Source: Effrenium voratum
Taxonomy: Eukaryota; Sar; Dinophyceae; Suessiales; Symbiodiniaceae
Assembly: GCA_963377175.1 (NCBI GenBank)
Contig: CAUJNA010002979.1
Span: 497,501 to 561,500, forward strand
Length of the DNA: 64,000 bases
Direction: 5' to 3'
In this document: positions 1-13,139 of the stretch, one piece after another
Numbering within the stretch: the first letter of the stretch is position 1
Layout: every line of letters starts with the position of its first letter
Position numbers and translations under genes: made by a program
Notes under the pieces: model-generated
What the model was told of the DNA's origin: nothing
Seen by the model: the letters and a program-made list of their open reading frames with translations, nothing else
Database searches by the model: none

Positions 1-203
1 TTGTTCTGTCGGCATACGCAACTCTTGATCGGTCAATGCCGCGAAGCAGGCTTGAAGACACACACACACAATCACACACATATACTGCACAGACTTTTAC
101 ACATTCTTTTTTCTCAGTCCTTCAAGGTGAAATTCGAATAGTATTGGACACCCACCGTTGCGCCGCAGCTTGCCCTCGCGCAGCGAAAGCGCCATGGGCG
201 GCC

Positions 204-3200
204 ATGGGCGACGGGGAGCCCAGCGATACCCCGAAGAGTGCAGATGGCAGCCTGGAGAATGCCACGCCCCAGGAGATTCAGAAGGTTGGGACATTGCTTG
301 TTGCTTGTTGCAGGAGCTCGGAAGCCTTGCTCAATCAGTTGGCCTTGCATGTGTTTTTGCAGACTTCATCCCAGCCGAATCCTAGGGGTTCCATGTCTTC
401 AGCCAGTTTCAGCATGCAATTGCACTGAAAGGCGAAAGCGTGAGGCTGTGACGCATCCTGAAACATAAAAAAACGCATCAACTAGCCCCTTGTCCCATAG
501 AAACAGCTGTCCTCATCCCTCCCAACCGACCTGACACCGCTCCCTGTCACGTCACTCAATCCATTTGCTTCGGACCTCCCTGTCCTCATCCCTCTCACCC
601 AACCGACCCCGCTCCCACGTCACTCAACCCGTTTGCTTCGGAAGGCGCTGCTGCGGAAGGTGGCGCAGCTCACGAAAGTGGTGGTGCACTTGACCTCCCG
701 CAACGACGAGAGCGAGCTCCAGTACCTGCGGCTCTCAGAAGCCGCCGAGCATGACATGCGCCCGGGCCGAGACGCGTTGCGTTTGACCACCGAAATGGGT
801 ATGGGGCAAGATTAAACCAGAAGGGGACCGCAGGTTTTAGTCCTGGGTTCCATTTAGGGTTCCATTTTGGGTACCCATTTTTGACCCACAGTCAAATGGG
901 TTGGCAACCGAAAATGAGTGGCTGCAACTTTGTGGTTTCCATGCGAAGCCAAGAAACAACCAAGTGTGGAGATGGTCCTTTGCCAAGCTTCCGCAAGTGC
1001 GCAGGCATGAAGCTTGCGCTCGAGAGTTGGGAGCTGCACCCTGTAAGATGACCTGCGAAAGATGTGTGGCACTCCAGGTCTTTGCCATGACGTGGCAAGC
1101 TACCGACAGTTTTGCTAGGCATGGACATAGTTTTGTTCGGGGAAGTCATAGACCGTGTGCCACACGTGTGAGTTGCCCGTGTTTCACTGACATTGCGACA
1201 TTGGTATGCCAGAAATGTACCTAGGTGGTCCGGGACATCATCACTTCAGCACCTGTGTGTGTGTGTGATGAACGGTTGGCCTACAGTAAGCGTTTTCAAT
1301 CAGGTACGCGTAAGGCTTTGTAGACTTGCACCGTTTGCTTCTACGGTACTGCCATCATTTGAATCTCTCAGATGCCACACAGGCCACCTGCGCAATGTTC
1401 AATGTTCTCTCCAATTGTTGCTCTCCTCACAGGACCTGTGTTTTTTTGAGCTGGGATTGGTTTGGTCACTTGGTTGCCTCACCTCTCCGGAGGGGGTCAC
1501 CCGATTTGAAGCGATTCCGAGTCTAGGCAGCAGCTCCTGGAGAAGGCAGAGAAGGAGATGCAGTCGGAGTTTGCCAAGCTGGAGGAGTCTTTGCACCGGA
1601 CGGTATTGCAAGCAAGAATGACTGGGTGATCCAGTAGTATATATATATATGCAACCCCCCCCCCATGGACCCTGGTTTTACTGCCTTTTGGGGATGGCAA
1701 ATCTAGAATTTCCAAATTTATATTCTCGAAATTTCCAATTGTGGGTCCCCAAAGCGTGATAATTTGGAGCCCGGAGTCCTCCACAATGTCCCAGTATGAT
1801 ACCCTTTGCACATAAGATGTTACTTCAACTAGAATTGGAATTTTGAATATAGTTTAGTATGGATATAGTTTTCAAAAATGTGTTTATGTTCAATTACAGC
1901 TTAAACAAGCAAATCCTTTCCAAATAGCAGCTACATGAAAATGTAAATATATATTTTCGGCTAAACTCCAACTAATCTATAACACAAGAAGTTAGATGGA
2001 AGTTTTTCCCAAATATAATCCAAGTGGTAAGTATAATCTAAGACGAACACAACTCAATTTGCTTTTGATAATATCAAGTGAATAGAGACTACATCTCAAA
2101 TATAATTCATATTAAATATGGCTAAACATTTGGAAATTAAAAATAGGATTTGTGTTGTTTACATTCTGGCCCTTTTGTAGCATAAGAAAGGTCCGACATT
2201 GAACTTGTTAGACGGTGTTCCAAAGGGAAATTTCAAGGGAAGAGAGGTTCAAAATCTAAAACTATCTCGAAACAGGGATTCTAGCTAAACCGTTGTATTT
2301 AAAGTTCTATTTGCGCAGGAAAGTTAATTCTTTTTCAAAAGGTGGAGGTAGTAGATGAGCAAATGTGGACAGGTAGTTGAAGAGGGTGGGGGACGGTGTG
2401 TGAACGTACATACATATGTATATCTATATATACACATACATACACACATATATAGTACCCCCAATGATCCTGCGCCTCCTCATAAAATGCTGGAACATGC
2501 AGTATTTTTGAGCGTTGCACCTGCCTTTTGTTTACCTCCTGGAAAGGAGTCAACATGAGCATAGCTGACATGAAGCTCACCAAAAGCACTTGAAAGTTTG
2601 TCTAACCAATAACTTGAAAGTGTGTCCACTGGATCGCTAAGCACTTGAAAATTTGCTACTATCGGATGGAAGATTCAATATTGAAGATTACACAGAACAC
2701 TTTCCTGAGAATTGTAAATCCTGGCCAAACCCAAATAGCATTAAAGTTCTTCTAACACTTGAAAGTGCTTTACCACTGGATTGGGGATCAATATTGAGGA
2801 GCCCACAAACCACCACTTTCCTGAGAATCATCCATCCTGATCAACCCCTAAAATGTTCAAGTTGTTCTATCACCTCGAACATCCGTTACCACTGGATTGA
2901 ACTATTTCACGGAAAACTGTTCCGAGAATCTTATTGAACACCGAGAGAATTGGGACAACCCTGGAATTTTTAAAACTTTTTAAAAATTATGGGATTCAAG
3001 ATTCAAGATTCCCAGAAAATATGTTCTCAGATTCTTGAATCTTGAATCTTGAATCCATAATTTTTAATAATTTTTAAAAATTATGGGATTCAAGATTCAA
3101 GATTCAAGATTCCCAGAAAATATTTTCTCACATTCTTGAATCTTGAAACTTGAATCCCATAATTTTTAATATTTTTTAAAAATGTCTGAGTTGTTCTTGT

Positions 3201-6200
3201 ATTCTTGGATGCATTCAAACTCTTTCAGATTGCAGGTGCTGATGTCACTGCTTTTGTCACATCTGTATGCATGCATGCGTATCATATACATGTACGACCC
3301 TCCCCCCAATTTTGACACAAATCCAAGAAGCAAAAAGAAGCATAAAACACTGGAAAATACAGGTCAACCGCACCAAACCAGGGTCCATAGGGGGGGGGTA
3401 CCATATATATATATATATATATGTATATTGAGTCTACTAGGGAGTTTCCAAATGGCTGTCACTTGAGCCCTGTCAGCTCAAGCCCATTGGCATAATATAC
3501 TAGTATCGGGGGGGAGTGTTCGCTACGAGCAGATGGTGTCGCAGAGCCAGCCAAGGACTTGGCAAGCAAGACCTGCTTGCAAGAGAACGCCGACCGTTTG
3601 GAGAGTCTTTTTGGGCAGCAGAGGAGAGGGCGTCTTGTGCGAGTGCGGGCACGGATCATGTCAGGCCAACATGCCTCCCCCCCAAATAAAAAAGCAAAAC
3701 AAAAAGAAGCTCTGCACGAGGGGAATCAAGTGCTTATCACACTGCGTTTGTTATGCTAAAACATCAATCAACATGAAATGTGTTTTCTTGCGTTTAGAAC
3801 AAATCAGGCCCGAGGAGATTAATTAGGCTTCTTTCTGTGAGGTATAAGTTGGAATGTCCTTGGAAGACGGGTTTTGAAAACCAAGCTAAGTCTGTGTTGT
3901 TTGTCTGACTTTGCGGCTTGCAACGACCATGCTTAGTATGCATCACAATCATTTACAATGTGTGGCACAGCTTGTGGGATGTGAACTGTGCTGGTGGCTT
4001 ACAAACGAAGCTTGCTTGCTTGAAGGAGGCGGATTCTGTTGCAGGGGTTTTGGACTACAGCTTGGCTTCCTTGCTTGCGCCACCTTTCTGACAGAGGCAA
4101 GACTTAAGCTTTTGCCTGGAGCCAATGGCGTTACCTTTGCGTTAATGATTGAGGGAGGCTGGTAGTCCAGCGAACATGCTTGCCCTTGTACTGGAATGCA
4201 GAGGCAGGAGCTCGCAGCTGAATTGCAGAATCTGCGGCAGCTGTCAGCGGCGTGCCTTGGTTGCCCGTGGCGCCAGGAAGGTGCGCGACGGGAGGGTGGT
4301 AGCAACGCGTGGTTCGATTGCTTGGAGCGTTGTTGTATCACAGCTTGCTGAGCAGATCAGTGCATGGCTGAAAGTTGTTCTGTGAAAGCAAGCACCGCAA
4401 GCATGAGTGATTCCGGCCTCGGCTTTTCACCCAGGCAGGGCAACAGCGTGCAGTTTCTGCAAATTGGGCAAAGAAGTGCCGCATTTTGCGTTTTGCTGTT
4501 TGGCTCACGCATGGGAAACGTGCTGGATGTAAAGTGCCCGTGAATATTGTAGGGCACTCAAATTGAATTCTGCGGACAATGAACCGTTTCCGCAACGGAC
4601 ACGTTATCAATGGAAACATTGCAATGGAAGTTGGAAGCGCGAACCATTGTAGTACTAAACTATTGGAACAAGAAAATCATGAGAGCACCATATGACACGG
4701 ACAGCACAGTCAAACACCGGTGTTCTGAGCCTTCTAGATCACCAGATGTCCCACTCTTGCACAATACACCCACGAACCCACTTACCCACCCACTCACCCA
4801 CCCACTCACCCACCCACCCAGCCGTGGTCGTGTTTTGCTTCCTCATTTTGGTGAGGCCAACTTGAGGGGGGAGACGGTTGCGCATGGAGCAGTTGCCAGT
4901 ACCGAGGACGAGGGCCTGCGCAGTGGACAAGGCGGCAGAACAGCTGCGCCACGGAAGCCGCGTAGTGAGAGACCTGCAGCGGCGTCTACAGAACTCCATG
5001 GAGGCGTTGAGACGGCCACAGACCTCCGATTTGGACTAGGGATCGTTTTGAAGAAAGAGAGCGGTGCATCTGGCCTTGTTGAACCTAAGGCACCTTGGGT
5101 GCTGTCATGCACGAAAACAAAACATGGAGTTGGGGGAGGATGTTGGGAGTGAACCCTGAAACAAGTTCCATTCAGGGTCATGTATGGTTACTGGATGAGT
5201 TGAACCAGGTGACCATCAGGCGTTCCAAAGGCCTCTTGGCCGGCCATGTCATGACTCTTAGCCCAGAACCCCCTGTGGAGCCACTGGCACCGTCTTCCTT
5301 TTCTTCTTGGCTTTGAAGGAGGCAGCCACCATATGGGTATGGGTCAAAATTGAACCAACGGGGGATCGCAGGTTTTAGTCCTTGGTTGCATTTACCAGGA
5401 TTCGATTCTGGGTACCTATGTTTGACCCATGGCCATATGTTATCTTAAATTTGGTCACTTTGCAATCAGATTGAGACTGCAACTTGCTTAGATGACCCAA
5501 GAAGTACTGGAATACAGATGTTGACCTCCGCCTGATGAGAGTTTTGACTGTGGCACCTGTGATCCAAGAGATGGTTTTTGGTTGGGATCTGGCAGTGGGG
5601 GTGTCTTTTGGGGGGGCGCCTGCAAAGATTGGCACCTCTTGCACGAAAGTTTTGCATCCAAATGCGGCTGGGAACCTTGTTCTGCCGGGACGTGTTTGTA
5701 GCGCGCAGGCGTTGTGCTACATACTTTTTCCCGATCTCTCTATGGGGTTGTCTCATGTGAAAGTAACATGGTCTTGACAAGTAGTTCACTTTTGTCCAAC
5801 CAGAGGTACCGTACCCAACTTCTTGGTGTCAGGCCTTCCGTGAGTCTCTGCGGGCCAAGTCGGCAGAGATGCAGCAGCGGCATGCGGAGATGTGGCAGGA
5901 CCGTGGCTTGGCACGGGGAAGTTGAGCGTTTAGGAAATGGTTCGAAACGGTTTGGAAAAATGGAGATGGTGGGAACCGTCAGGAGACGGGAAACTGGAGA
6001 TGGTGGAGATGGAAATTGGAGAAAGGGGGACGGTATGGACTAGCGAGGGAAATGGTTGCGAGCCATTTCTTGTGTGGCTAAGGAGTTAGGGAAAAATGTG
6101 AGTCAAGTTGTTCATTTTTGTGTGTTTGTGTTTGAGGCGAGAGGGCAGACGCCTGACGCTATTTTGATATTGATCAAAGCTCACCTCGACCTGGACGGAT

Positions 6201-9200
6201 ACACAAGTTTTCTGTCGGTTACTGGCTCGATCAAACAACTGGAGTTGTTGACTCACTACTTCGCGGGGTTGAACATGAACTCCTCATACTTGCGGTTGCG
6301 ACTTGCGCCTCTAGGTTTGCTTGTCAGAACCTGGGTTGAACTTTGTCACTCGGCACATGTTCGGTGGATTTGCTCTCCGGCTTTTACCTTCCTCCGGACT
6401 ACCATGGAAGCTCCCAGGACCAAAAAGCCCTTTGGACTTGGTTCCATTTGCAGCCTGGGAGCTTCCAGCTGTTAGCGCGAGGGAGTGTACTGCGGGTCGC
6501 TTGGGTTGTTGAGTGCCTGGGCCTCGGGTCCGAGGTCAGGGGGAGCTCCAAGGCTACGCTGAGGACTTCCAGCGGCGCCTGGAGGAGCTTAAGGCCTCGC
6601 AGCGACGTGAGGCGCGGACTTCGGGGGCGGGGGGTGGAGGGGGGGGGGTGGGGGGGGGGGGGGCCACCACCTAGGTGGTTGTGCCGTGTGGGTGTGCGGG
6701 GGGGGGGGGGTTGGGGGTAGTTGGTAAGGGGCCACGCAAATGATCCATGCACGTGGCGCCCTGGGCATTCAATCATGTGGCTTGGCTGATCTTTTTAAAC
6801 TGAACTTTTCATGCGATTGGGTTAGCATAACGGCCATTGGCACATGAGCATTGACAATGTTCAAAGCCATGTATGGGAAAGGAGGCTGAGACCAAACTGC
6901 AGTGGCAACGCAGATGCATCCACAAAGCCACAAGGTATCGGGTTCTGCCCATCAGCGGCTTGTTGTTTAGGGTCTAAGTACCTTCAGAGGAAGTACTTTG
7001 ACTCACTTCATCCCCTCAAACAAGTTCTCAAACAGTACTTGGAGCCTCTGGGTTTGGTTCGGGTCCAGCCACGTCGTTCCGTCCGTTCGTCAGGCGGACC
7101 ATGTACAGCAGTCCACCGAGCAGTCGGTACTCCAAATGCGGCGCATGCACGAAGCGGAGATGAGCTCCTGGCAAATGCAGGCACTGAATCGGCGCTCTGA
7201 GCGAGCCTCGGCTACATGAAGCCGGATTGTTTCATGGCTTTCTTGCATTTGATGTTGGTTACAGAAGAGGTATGTATATTAAATTCCGCATTTTGTGCCC
7301 CTCCAATCAACATGGAACCTGATGTTTGGGGAGGCTTGGAAGACCATTTTCCTTTCAAAGAGGTTTCTGTTCGGTTCCATGTCAATTGGTGGGAGGGTCC
7401 TTTGCAGGAATCCACCGCCTGGAGCACGAATTCGCGGAGGAGCGACGCCTCAAAGAGCAGGCCGCCCAGAACGCAGAGCATGAGCTGGCACAGGCAGAGG
7501 GGCCGGGTTGCAGTTGAGAAGCTGGGTTTGGCTCAGACATCTTGGTCAATGTGCGCCAAAGCTTTGCCAGGATTCGTTGGAGAAACATGAGTTACTTGTT
7601 GGCTTGCTATATTTGATTTCCGGCAGGTGATATTCTTGTTCGTCGTGCTGGGTGTTCGCAACAGGGGCCTAGGCGGTTTTTGAATGGACACCGAAAAGTA
7701 AAGCACCCACTTTCGGGGGGCCCTATCTCAGCGCTTTGTTGTACCCATGCTGACCTAGGCCAGTTACCCTCCCTCCCACTGACATGGCAACTGACACAGG
7801 GTCCCCCAAGAGGAAAGTCATTTTCCGGGTACCCTCCCACAGCTGATATGTTTGTTGGAGGGAGGGTACTCGCATTTTCCACCATGCTTCTGCGGCTTGT
7901 CCAGGTTCAGAAAGATCTGCTGGACTTCAAGGCGTGTTCGGAAGGGATGCCAATCAGCTTGGTCAGATGTGCGCTCAGAGCATGAAGCTGCGTACGTATT
8001 CTGGGATGTTTCCACGGGAGGCAAATCGGTTATGTCGAGTTTACAGTGGCACGGTTGCTACATTGCACTTGACCTGTTCACGCGCTCGGAGTTGCGTACT
8101 TTGAGCAAACGGTCAGAGCAAGATGAAATAGCATGGAAGGTGTCCAGCCACGCCAGGCCTTGGGTTTTGGATGCTAAGCCTTTCAAGGCGCTTGACATTT
8201 GTCATTGTGTTTATGCTTTGCCAACTTTGCTTGTTTCCCCGTGTGTGACAAGTTCAAGCAACCTTAGCCTTGATCCAATTCTTTCTTCATTTTGCCCCTT
8301 CCTTACCCCATCTCCACCCGCAGCTCCACCGTAGCAAGGCGTTTCCCCCAATACAGCACCCTTGTGCAAAATAGGTTCCTTGCGCAGTGACCCATCTGCA
8401 ACTATTGTAAGGGGGGGGCAGTTGGTTGCCGATCTTACCGTTCTGAAGCCAGGCTTCCTACCGGCTGGTGGATCAACAGGTTGATTCCCTGCGTGGCACC
8501 TTGGAAGAGATGCGGCGGAGGGCGCATCAGGCGCAGAAGGACGCGGACCAGGCCTTTGAGGAGGCCAACCAGGCGGAGGCCAACATCGCCACACTGGCGC
8601 AGGAGATCCGTTTCTTCTTGCTTTTTGCAGGGCTACCAACCGACCATGAAGAACCTGACACCTTTAAGGGGGCTGTTTTTTTATTTGTGCAGGAGTACCA
8701 ACTGTGGAACCTGACACCTTGGCGGGGGGAGCATTTTGGTTCCACAGTTAGTTATATATCCAGCTAGGTCCAATGGCACCCCTTTGTGGACTTATGTGCC
8801 GCAAGGTGCGTCACATCTTGTTCTAGACAAAGTGGAGCCCCAATCGTTTGCATGGCTGCTTAGCAGCGCTCAAATACAGGAACTATCATATGCACTCAAA
8901 GCAAATCAAAGCATGTGGGGCGTGCAGAGTGCACGATACAAATCCCAGGTGAAACTCTACCCAACTGGTGGTATAGGGCGTGAAAGTTACGTCAAGTGAT
9001 GTTGATCCCTCTTGAAAACTGGGAGCATGATACGCCACCTGCAAGATGTTCGACCAAAAAACCCAGGATTTTGTCCCAAAACACCCCACAAACCCGGATT
9101 TGGTCCAGTTCCCCTGGGTTTGCGTCCAGGACATCGCCATGCTGGAGGTGCGCCGAGGCTCTGATTCCCCAACCGCCGTGCTGCCGCCCAAGCCGCCCAA

Positions 9201-11427
9201 GCCGAAGCCTCCGAGGGCGCCCGGCCTCACGGAGGCGCGGCCGTTTCCAACTTGCGTGCGGAAAGTTCCAGGACTTGGGCGGGTTATCCTCATCTAGAAT
9301 GGGCAAAATCGGCGTGGTCCTTTTTGGTTTCCACTTTTGCTCCGAAAGGGGGTACCCGCAAAAAGAGGGCGCACTTTTGAGATATGTTCTAGGGTGTATT
9401 CCTTTGGGCTGGCGATTTGCATTGCTGGGGCAGAATCAGGCTGCATGACTCTGTATAATGTACAAAACCATGTTTTGCCATATTCTTGCTCCCTTGGGTG
9501 CCAAACAAGATCGCACAGCTGCATTGTTCAAAGTGCAAGCCAAGGGGGCATTTGCAATATTCAGTTTCCGCAGCTCAAAGCAGAGACGCTTGATCCTTCC
9601 CAATAATTTCCATCGTTTGGCAAGTTCTGTTGTGGTAAGCTTTGGTGTCTACGACTGCGGCCTAACTCGCTAGTCTGAGAGACCCTACTGTAAGCCTTTG
9701 GCTGTTGAGGGCCGGGGTAGGTACTGCACCCGCTTGAGAGTGTTTCAGCTTCTCGCCAACGGGAACCCAAGCGAAGCTCTGGAGCTCGCAAAAGGTCTCC
9801 CGAGCCCATAGAACTTTAAAAACCCCTGGGCTATCCCTGCGCAAACCTATGAGCTCAGCCCACTTCCAACTTCCGGAGTGGCGGTTGGGCAAAGAGACCC
9901 ACTCACGAGTCCCAACGCGACCGCGACCGGCCGAACCGAGGAGCTCCGGGAGGCCATTGCCAGCCACAAGCACCTGGAGGCGGAGCTGGCGCAACTAGAG
10001 GCCCAGCTTGGGGACTTGGAGGACGGCCTGAGCCCGCGGGCCAAAGGTCATGGGGCTCCATTTTGGCTCATGGGGCTGTTGGTGAAATGGTGGAGGCCTG
10101 CCGGAGTGATTTTTCGTGTTCTATGGCTGCTTGCCTTGACTGAAAGAAATAAGATATCTCAGATTTGGTGCCAGCGTGCCTGTTTTAAGGTTTTAGTTTC
10201 CTCGGTCGCTCACTGCCCCCTGCAAAAAGGACGAGCTGGCAGAGAAGGACAAGACGGCATCTTGTCTGAAAGCCGTGGGGACACGTCTAAGCAAAGCACT
10301 TCTTCGCGGGATCGTTTGACTCATCCCTCACCGTATACAACCCAAGCCAACAGGACATGTGTCGAGGAACTGCGGCTGGCTTTTTGGCCCAGTGCTGACT
10401 CACACAACATAAGATTGATTGTGGCATTGCGCAGATGCACGGATGGACCCGGGATCACGGCGTTGCAACGAGGTTATTCCCACAGACATTTCAGCTTTGG
10501 GAGATTTTGGGAGAGCTTTGGGCTGGCTACCTAGACCACAAGGCAAGCAAAAAGTTTGTTTACGACGTCTGCTACTCGCGCTTTGCATAGTTTTTGTTTT
10601 CCTTCGCTAGGTGCAGCAAGACAATAGCAAACGATCTCAGCAATTGGGCGAGAAGTGCCCTGTTGCTTGTCTCAGCGACGGGCACCTTGAAGAATCCTTC
10701 TTCGTCGCGCAAGGGACGACTCTTGGTTCAGACATGCGCACAGACATCTCAACCCTGCGCAATGCAAGACATCCCAGCACAAATTTCAATATTTGTAAAC
10801 AATGGACTTGCTATGCAGAGGTGCGTATTTGGGTCATTGTTCGGGCCTTTGCTGAACTCTTGGGCGCAGTGTGCCTTCAGTCCGTTGTCAGATTGGATGC
10901 AACATGTGGACAAGCTTTACTCAAATCAAGCCAGAAGCGCACCTCCCCCGACATCCAAAGCATTTGTTGAGCTCAAAAGCGCGAGCTCCCGCAGTCCCGC
11001 AATACACGCCAAAGGCCTGAATACATGAGCACATGACAGTTCTGTGGCCAAACATATTCGGGGACGCGAAGGGTAATTCCTGTACAGACCCAGAGGCGTG
11101 GCTGGGCCCTTGGGCATTCGAAGATGTTTTCCACTGCCCCCAAACCACCACTTCCAGGGGTTGAATGGGCTGTACAGCCACAAAAAAGCCAGTATGTCAG
11201 AGGTAGGCCATGTGATTTTCTACTGCCACTATATAGCCAGTATGTCAGAGTTATTCTACTTTGGGTTGGTTTGAAGGTGATAAACGTCTTAGCTTTCGAA
11301 TTTGGGCAACAATTGGCCCCCCAAACCGCTTAAGGTGGAGATCCTGGAGGTGGAGACAGAGGAGGAGCGGCTCAGAACCCACCGCCTGCAGGCCAGGATT
11401 TTGCAGCTGGAGCAGGCGCTCAGCTGA
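204..11427 (+). CDS. Coiled-coil protein of unknown function, about 17 exons
   Basis: Function not recognised. Probable exons (ends approximate unless the splice signal is clear): 204-284 (start MGDGEPSDTPKSADG), 645-~779, 1527-1602, ~3525-3650, 4202-~4254, ~4863-5012, 5833-5898, 6540-6617, 7094-7180, 7408-7493, 7905-7940, 8480-8602, 9130-9234, 9941-10045, 10230-~10274, 10611-10661 and 11335-11427, ending in TGA after LQLEQALS. Nearly all are rich in Glu, Lys, Gln, Arg and Leu with heptad spacing, for example EKEMQSEFAKLEESLHR (1527) and LEAELAQLEAQLGDLED (9941). Exon 9130 differs: it carries a proline-rich stretch, PPKPPKPKPP. Many exons are phase 0 and a multiple of three long. Donors are mixed: GT at 285 and 1603, GA at 5899, 7941 and 8603, GC at 7181, 7494 and 9235. 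A role as a structural or cytoskeletal rod is inference from composition only. The ATG at 204 is chosen because an in-frame exon with a clear donor follows it; an exon upstream of the window cannot be excluded, and small exons may be missing where phases do not match (for example 7180/7408). Confidence 0.62.
793..900. mobile_element. MITE-like element, dispersed family A, copy 1
   Basis: About 108 bp. It begins AAATGGGTATGGGGCAA and ends TTTGACCCACAGTCAAATGG, giving imperfect inverted ends. The interior (GGGGACCGCAGGTTTTAGTC, then CATTTTGGGTACC) is shared with the copies at 5330 and 18006. Confidence 0.65.
1634..3440. mobile_element. AT-rich block with inverted termini
   Basis: The left end (1634-1680) and the right end (3373-3440, read on the other strand) share the order CC-GTAG, an (AT)n run, a C run, then ATGGACCCTGGTTT. 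Between them the base composition drops to clearly AT-rich, unlike both flanks, and no protein of more than about 95 residues is open. This fits a non-autonomous DNA element or foldback insertion in an intron of the coiled-coil gene. No target-site duplication could be fixed because of the (AT)n ends. Confidence 0.5.
2981..3180. repeat. Two tandem near-perfect palindromes
   Basis: Two hairpins lie side by side, 2981-3066 and 3071-3180. Each has arms of the type AATTATGGGATTCAAGATTC, read back in the opposite arm, around a loop containing CCCAGAAAATAT. The repeats of GATTCAA within each arm allow several pairings. They lie inside the AT-rich block. Confidence 0.8.
4768..4820. repeat. (CACC)n / CTCACCCA microsatellite
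   Basis: Short run of CACCCACCCACTCACCCA units in an intron of the coiled-coil gene. Confidence 0.9.
5330..5439. mobile_element. MITE-like element, dispersed family A, copy 2
   Basis: 110 bp with the clearest ends of the family: CATATGGGTATGGGTCAAA at the left and TTTGACCCATGGCCATATG at the right, which are inverted repeats. The interior matches copies 1 and 3. It lies in an intron of the coiled-coil gene. Confidence 0.75.
7303..7389. repeat. Inverted-repeat element in a coiled-coil gene intron
   Basis: CCAATCAACATGGAACC at the left and GGTTCCATGTCAATTGG at the right pair over 17 bp with two mismatches, 87 bp in all. It ends about 18 bases before the exon at 7408. Confidence 0.6.
7764..7870. 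repeat. Inverted repeat around TACCCTCCCTCC
   Basis: TACCCTCCCTCCCA near 7766 pairs with TTGGAGGGAGGGTA near 7857. It lies in the intron just before the exon at 7905. Confidence 0.45.
8700..8749. repeat. Short perfect hairpin
   Basis: AACTGTGGAACC and GGTTCCACAGTT are perfect 12-bp arms around a 26-base loop. The phrase GAACCTGACACCTT also occurs just upstream at about 8650, so a larger local duplication is possible. Confidence 0.6.
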
Positions 11428-13139
11428 GATCCGAGAAGCAACTCATGGGTTTGTTCTCACCCAGAATGAAGGTTCAGTTCTATTACTGATGTTGTTTACT
11501 TCGGAGGGTGGGTTCTAGTATGTTGCGCAGATCCTTGCCTATGATCTATGATTATGCGCAGATATGCAGCGCATGGATTTGAAGGATGTAGCTGATCCAT
11601 GGCGTGTTGATCAAACGTGTTGAAGCCTTAAGGCTGACATATTTTATGGGGAACGAGTTACTTTGCTCAAGGCATTGCTGCATTTTGTCACGTGTCTCCG
11701 TTCTCAAGTCAAATGTGGCAAGCAAGAGGTTGGAACCTTTCGGCAAGTCAATCGGATCTTGACCCAATTGCGGGCTGTATGCTGCTGAATTCCGGCGCGC
11801 AGTTCCTTGTTTTTGTGGGCTGAGGGGAAGGCAGAATGGTGCAACTCAACTGGCTTCTAGGCACTTGTCTAAATCGCATTCCTGGCACTCAATCAGTCAT
11901 CAGGCCCAGTGCTACTGTAGCATTTAGCTGTGGAGCTATGGACTCTTTGTGTGGATGGTCCCTTTTCTCGGATTTCAGAGCCAGGCAACTGCATGTACAT
12001 TACGGCAATATGCCAAGTGTGTTCAATAGCAGTTGTTGCCTGAGCAACAACGCGGAGAGGAGGATGCTGGAAGCTGCCAACTATTTTTTTTTCCGGCGCA
12101 GCATGGCAACAGCGTTCTTGTCAACAGGGCTTGGTGACAATCAACGTCAACAGTGGCAATTACACAATGCAAGTGCTGATTAACGATCGCAATTACCAAG
12201 TGCAAACGCCACCAAAAGAAAATGCACGTGCTCTAGAGTCAAAAGTGTTTTTGTCCTACCCGCGCTTGACGATGCAGCACCCTCCGAATTCGCGTGGCCT
12301 GCTAGTGTGCATGACCCTGCCTTAAAGACACCAGGCTCATCTCAAAGATCGAGGATGACGCGTTGCTGTCTTTGCAAGTTGTTGTTTCTCAACTTGGCAG
12401 ATGAATTCAAGGTGCAAGGTTGTTGGAGCATGCAGCATGCATGTGTCACCGTTTCACGCTTGAGGACAGCATCATGTGTGTTGTTAACGTTGCGCAAAAC
12501 AAGGGCTGAACTCCTGCCTTCGTGCGGCGTGTGCGGGAGCATGTGGCTTTGTGGTTGCTCATTGGCCACTTGATGGCATGGCTTCCAAGACAATGCCGCA
12601 ATTCCTTCCCAGGCGACGGGCTCTTTGCTTTCTTGGCCAAGCCTTCCAATGGCCTGACTCTTTCTCGTATGAGATCTTCTGGGGCTTGCCTTCCTCATGA
12701 AGTGGAGCACCCTGTTCCGTACCATTCCGTACCGCTAAAAGGGCACGCCACAGGAAGTCCTTCGCCACCCCGTAATGCCCCTAGTTGCGCTTCGGGCCTG
12801 GCTTCCAGTTCGTGAGGACTGTGATTGGGTCACATATCCTGGTTGGCGCATGGTGACGTTGCGATCTTAGACGCCAAGCATTCAGTTCGAGAGCAAGTAA
12901 CTAGTAAGTTTGCAATGCCAACAGGGCAGCAAGTTTTCGGCAGGAGCTTCGGGCCCATGTTCTGTTGAACGAGTAGGGTAGGGCCACCCATTGGTTTAAA
13001 CATGTTTAAACCACTGGTTATGATTATTCCTGTGTAAAGGTGGTGCTTAAACCATATTTTGCCGCACCCAGTGAACGAGCCTTCTGACTTTCTGAGCAAT
13101 GCAAGCGCCACATTGCAGGAGCCAAGCACCGCTTCTGAG
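11428..13139. other. Gap between coiled-coil stop and first oxidoreductase exon found
   Basis: No confident exon seen. The missing FAD-binding N-terminus of the oxidoreductase should lie here. A weak open stretch at 12128-12325 (VTINVNSGNYTMQVLIND) has no splice or family support. Confidence 0.5.

Noticed and set aside
12128..12325. VTINVNSGNYTMQVLIND open stretch as a possible exon
   Set aside because: No family match and no in-phase partner exon.
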